Shown here: piece after piece, positions 6,239 to 7,574 of the stretch
How the letters are laid out: every line of letters starts with the position of its first letter
How positions within the stretch are numbered: position 1 is the first letter of the stretch
Assembly (NCBI GenBank): GCA_030622375.1
Contig: JAUXGC010000059.1
Coordinates: 1-7,574 of the forward strand
DNA length: 7,574 bases
Direction: 5' to 3'
Source of the DNA: Sulfurovum sp.
Lineage (GTDB): Bacteria > Campylobacterota > Campylobacteria > Campylobacterales > Sulfurovaceae
Program-made: the position numbers and the translations under genes
Notes under the pieces: model-generated
What the model saw: only the letters and a program-made list of their open reading frames with translations
Told to the model about the DNA's origin: nothing
Database searches by the model: none

Positions 6239-7207
6239 TTACATATCCAAAGGACTAGCCACCCTGCCCTTGTTCATCTCAGCTACCACATGCGTATAAA
6301 CCATAGTAGTTTCAACACTCTTATGACCCAGTAATTCCTGTATGCTTCTTAAGTCTATTCCAGCTTGCAAAAGATGTGTAGCATAGGAATGTCTAAAGAT
6401 ATGTGAAGTCACTCTTTTATGTACTTGTGCTTTCATTGCTCCTTGTTTTATATTTCTACCCAAAGTTTTTTCATGCACATGATGTCTGCGTATCACATCA
6501 CTTCTTGGGTCTTTAGCAACATTTCTCATGGGAAACAAAAACTGCCATTTAGTTTCAAACTTTGCTTTGGGGTATTTTCTTGTCAGTGCATAAGGCATAT
6601 ATACGCTACCATATCCATCTCTTACATCTTTGATGTGTACTCCTTCAACATAATCTACTTGTGCGTTTAGCCGTTGCTTTATAACTTGAGGTAATGGTAC
6701 GGTTCTATCTGTAAGACTTTTACTATCCCAAATATACACTTTATCAAATCCAAAGTCTATGTCTTTTATGCGTATATTTAGAGCTTCACTCATACGCAAA
6801 CCACATCCATACATTAGATAAACTATGAGTTGATAAGTGCCTGTCAAGTTTTCTATGACTTTTTTAACTTCCTCTTTGGTAAGCACTTGAGGTATATGTT
6901 TTCTCTCTTGTGCTCTTAAAGCCTGTATGTTCCAAGAACTCATATCTATACCAAGTACCTCTTTATATAGAAACAGTATGGCAGAGAAAGCTTGGTTCTG
7001 CGTAGTAGGAGATACTTTTCTCTCAACTGCAAGGTATGTAAGAAATGCTTCTATCTCAGGTTTTGCCATTTCTATAGGGTGTTTTTTATTGTGGTAAAAG
7101 ATATAGTGTTTTATCCAATGAATATAAGTTCTCTCTGTTGATATGCTATAGTGTTTTACTCTAACTTTGTCTCTCACAATATCCAATAACTTCTTTTTTA
7201 TCTCCAT
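6239..7207 (-). CDS. intI: Integron-type tyrosine recombinase (IntI family)
   Basis: A complete 322-residue tyrosine recombinase. The N-terminal SAM-like DNA-binding domain (about 1-95) includes [10 protein letters not shown] and [12 protein letters not shown]. The catalytic domain has R138 ([10 protein letters not shown]), K163, H269 and R272 ([13 protein letters not shown]), H295 (L-G-H-K-S-V-E-T-T) and the nucleophile Y304 (V-Y-T-H-V), all intact. Between K163 and H269 it carries the extra segment that sets integron integrases apart from XerC/D: K-Y-P-K-A (211-215), W-Q-F-L-F-P (221-226), D-P-R-S (233-236) and [10 protein letters not shown] (240-249). The C-terminal A-S-P-L-D is also IntI-like. 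In integrons this patch binds the folded single strand of attC. AAAGG lies 8 bases before the ATG. The gene diverges from a palindrome-rich region and a plus-strand gene, the standard integron layout. Confidence 0.9.
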   Translation of the reverse strand: MEIKKKLLDIVRDKVRVKHYSISTERTYIHWIKHYIFYHNKKHPIEMAKPEIEAFLTYLAVERKVSPTTQNQAFSAILFLYKEVLGIDMSSWNIQALRAQERKHIPQVLTKEEVKKVIENLTGTYQLIVYLMYGCGLRMSEALNIRIKDIDFGFDKVYIWDSKSLTDRTVPLPQVIKQRLNAQVDYVEGVHIKDVRDGYGSVYMPYALTRKYPKAKFETKWQFLFPMRNVAKDPRSDVIRRHHVHEKTLGRNIKQGAMKAQVHKRVTSHIFRHSYATHLLQAGIDLRSIQELLGHKSVETTMVYTHVVAEMNKGRVASPLDM

Positions 7208-7228
7208 AATTTAGACCTTTTTCTTAAG

Positions 7229-7241
7229 GGACATTTTGTCC
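7229..7241. repeat. Perfect palindrome GGACA-TTT-TGTCC
   Basis: A 5-3-5 inverted repeat lying 22 bp upstream of the integrase ATG, between the ribosome site and any likely promoter. It is placed to block transcription or bind the recombinase. Its left half plus spacer, GGACATTTT, recurs directly at 7427-7435. Confidence 0.7.
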
Positions 7242-7298
7242 TTTTAATGGATTATTTAACAAATAACAGAACACTTTGTCCGGATAACGGCTATTTCC

Positions 7299-7311
7299 GT
7301 CCTAAAAGGAC
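7299..7311. repeat. Perfect palindrome GTCCT-AAA-AGGAC
   Basis: A second 5-3-5 inverted repeat, with the same geometry as the one at 7229-7241, 12 bp upstream of the TATAAT box. That position overlaps where a -35 element would be, so a bound protein could also affect this plus-strand promoter. Confidence 0.7.
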
Positions 7312-7323
7312 ATTATCTATAGT

Positions 7324-7329
7324 TATAAT
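7324..7329 (+). promoter_or_regulatory. Consensus -10 box, possible cassette promoter or small-RNA promoter
   Basis: A perfect TATAAT reads away from the integrase toward the hairpin and the gene at 7517. No good -35 hexamer stands at 17 bp, but Campylobacterota promoters often lack one. Transcription would start near 7336. In an integron this is where a cassette promoter (Pc) would lie. Confidence 0.55.
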
Positions 7330-7355
7330 TCTAGTCAAATTCTTAAAATAGAGGT

Positions 7356-7424
7356 AAAAGTATGTGCCCTAACCAACGGGAGGAAATGCCCTTGGGGTGC
7401 ATATTGTCATACTTTTTATTTTTA
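7356..7424 (+). terminator. Compound hairpin with T-tract (terminator or structured RNA)
   Basis: AAAAGTATG (7356-7364) pairs with CATACTTTT (7408-7416). Inside, TGC/GCA (7365-7367 with 7399-7401), CC/GG, CCAA/TTGG (7373-7376 with 7392-7395) and GGG/CCC (7378-7380 with 7389-7391) stack with small bulges (TAA on the left, C and T single), leaving loop AGGAAATG. The 3' arm runs into TTTTTATTTTT. TATG at 7361-7364 can instead pair with CATA at 7400-7403, giving two exclusive folds. The GC-rich core stands out in this AT-rich region. It fits an intrinsic terminator or a short RNA of about 90 nt from the TATAAT box upstream. Confidence 0.6.
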
Positions 7425-7496
7425 ACGGACATTTTAAGTGTCTGTTATTTTTTAATATCTTGGCTATATGTGTTATACTGTTCCTTGAATAAATAG
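7362..7496 (+). CDS. Possible 44-residue membrane peptide
   Basis: ATG at 7362 has AGAGGT seven bases upstream and a TATAAT box 33 bp before it, and the frame stays open for 44 codons to a TAG. The product begins M-C-P-N-Q-R-E-E-M-P-L-G-C and then is almost wholly hydrophobic (about 14-41, rich in Leu, Tyr, Phe, Cys), ending in N-K, like a single-span membrane peptide or type I toxin. However, the first third is encoded by the hairpin and the hydrophobic part by a T-rich tract, which gives Leu and Phe codons for free, and the 3' end overlaps the next gene's promoter. It may therefore be fortuitous. Confidence 0.3.
   Translation: MCPNQREEMPLGCILSYFLFLTDILSVCYFLISWLYVLYCSLNK
7423..7447. repeat. 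Near-perfect inverted repeat TAACGGACA / TGTCTGTTA
   Basis: Nine-base arms (7423-7431 and 7439-7447) with one mismatch flank TTTTAAG. It repeats the GGACA motif of the integrase-proximal palindromes and lies just upstream of the promoter of the gene at 7517, so the same protein may act on both sides of the region. Confidence 0.6.
7471..7479 (+). promoter_or_regulatory. Extended -10 promoter of the right-edge gene
   Basis: TGTTATACT is an extended -10 (TG-n-TATACT) in T-rich sequence, 37 bp before the ATG at 7517. The -35 region (TTTAAT at 7451-7456) is weak, which an extended -10 can offset. Confidence 0.5.
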
Positions 7497-7516
7497 TTAT
7501 ATGAAGGAAAAATATT

Positions 7517-7574
7517 ATGGCAAAAAGATATACACAAGAAGAAAAAGAGTATATGGCAAAAATGGCAATTAAAA
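7517..7574 (+). CDS. Start of an unidentified gene, runs off the right edge
   Basis: Nineteen codons are visible after an ATG that has GAAGGA nine to fourteen bases upstream. The product begins M-A-K-R-Y-T-Q-E-E-K-E-Y-M-A-K, strongly charged and likely helical, but too short to assign. It points away from the integrase and has its own promoter. If the region is an integron this would be the first cassette gene or the gene flanking an empty attI; otherwise it is simply a divergent neighbour. Confidence 0.7.
   Translation, partial: MAKRYTQEEKEYMAKMAIK

Larger units (their letters stand above)
7208..7356. other. Candidate attI/integrase control region with TGTCC/GGACA palindromes
   Basis: This non-coding stretch upstream of the integrase holds GGACA-TTT-TGTCC (7229-7241), TGTCCGG (7277-7283), ACGG-CTATTT-CCGT (7287-7300) and GTCCT-AAA-AGGAC (7299-7311). 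TGTCCTTTTA (7237-7246) recurs inverted as TAAAAGGACA (7303-7312). ATTTAAC near 7254-7260 fits the RYYYAAC core (GTTAAAT on the minus strand). Integron attI sites lie in exactly this position and carry several integrase-binding boxes; repressor operators for the integrase promoter are the alternative. Neither is proven. Confidence 0.45.

Noticed and set aside
7362..7410. Reading the GC-rich hairpin as an attC recombination site because of CCCTAAC (GTTAGGG on the minus strand).
   Set aside because: The core consensus needs RYYYAAC and the first base is C. No matching GTTRRRY lies at the other end, and the outer arms are AAAAGTATG/CATACTTTT, which are not integron core sites.
7306..7425. A second plus-strand frame through the hairpin encodes a Cys/His pattern (C-A-L-T-N-G-R-K-C-P-W-G-A-Y-C-H) recalling a CCCH zinc finger.
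   Set aside because: There is no usable start codon in frame, it is about 40 codons at most, and the pattern arises from the GC-rich hairpin. It is most likely coincidence.

Overview
The window is AT-rich, densely packed bacterial chromosome. Its protein set points to the Campylobacterota, probably a sulfur-oxidising lineage near Sulfurimonas or Sulfurovum: a short NifU-like scaffold, a bacterial phosphatidylserine decarboxylase, a PDC-type sensor, AnmK/AmgK kinases, and T-rich promoters with good -10 but weak -35 boxes. This placement is inferred from protein style and gene mix, not from a database match.

Region 1 (1-2349, all minus strand) looks like peptidoglycan recycling. The start of an AmgK-type amino-sugar kinase runs off the left edge. 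It is separated by about 350 bp of non-coding DNA from anmK (1,6-anhydro-MurNAc kinase), and a HAD phosphatase lies just upstream of anmK. In Pseudomonas, AnmK, the HAD phosphatase MupP and AmgK act in series to return MurNAc to UDP-MurNAc, so the HAD gene is a good MupP candidate. The gap between anmK and amgK holds a 245 bp element made of two related hairpin-headed arms in inverted orientation, resembling a non-autonomous mobile palindrome.

Region 2 (2349-5387, minus strand) is a tight operon with tiny gaps or overlaps. In transcription order it holds a NifU/IscU-like protein with altered metal ligands, an uncharacterised helical protein with ferritin-like features, Psd (makes phosphatidylethanolamine), a PDC-like sensor fused to four membrane helices, and the HAD phosphatase. 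A consensus -10 box lies in the short divergent region at 5388-5488.

Region 3 (5489-6229, plus strand) is a single DEDDh 3'-5' exonuclease with an ExoX/DUF3820-like C-terminal module. It converges on the next gene with a 9 bp gap.

Region 4 (6239-7574) is the most unusual part. A minus-strand tyrosine recombinase carries the extra segment typical of integron integrases (IntI). It is followed by about 310 bp rich in GGACA/TGTCC palindromes, a perfect TATAAT box, a compact multi-stem hairpin with a T-tract, a possible 44-residue membrane peptide, and then the promoter, ribosome binding site and first 19 codons of a plus-strand gene. This is the layout expected of an integron platform (integrase, attI, cassette promoter, first cassette). 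No canonical attC site is visible, so whether it is a true integron depends on the sequence beyond the right edge.
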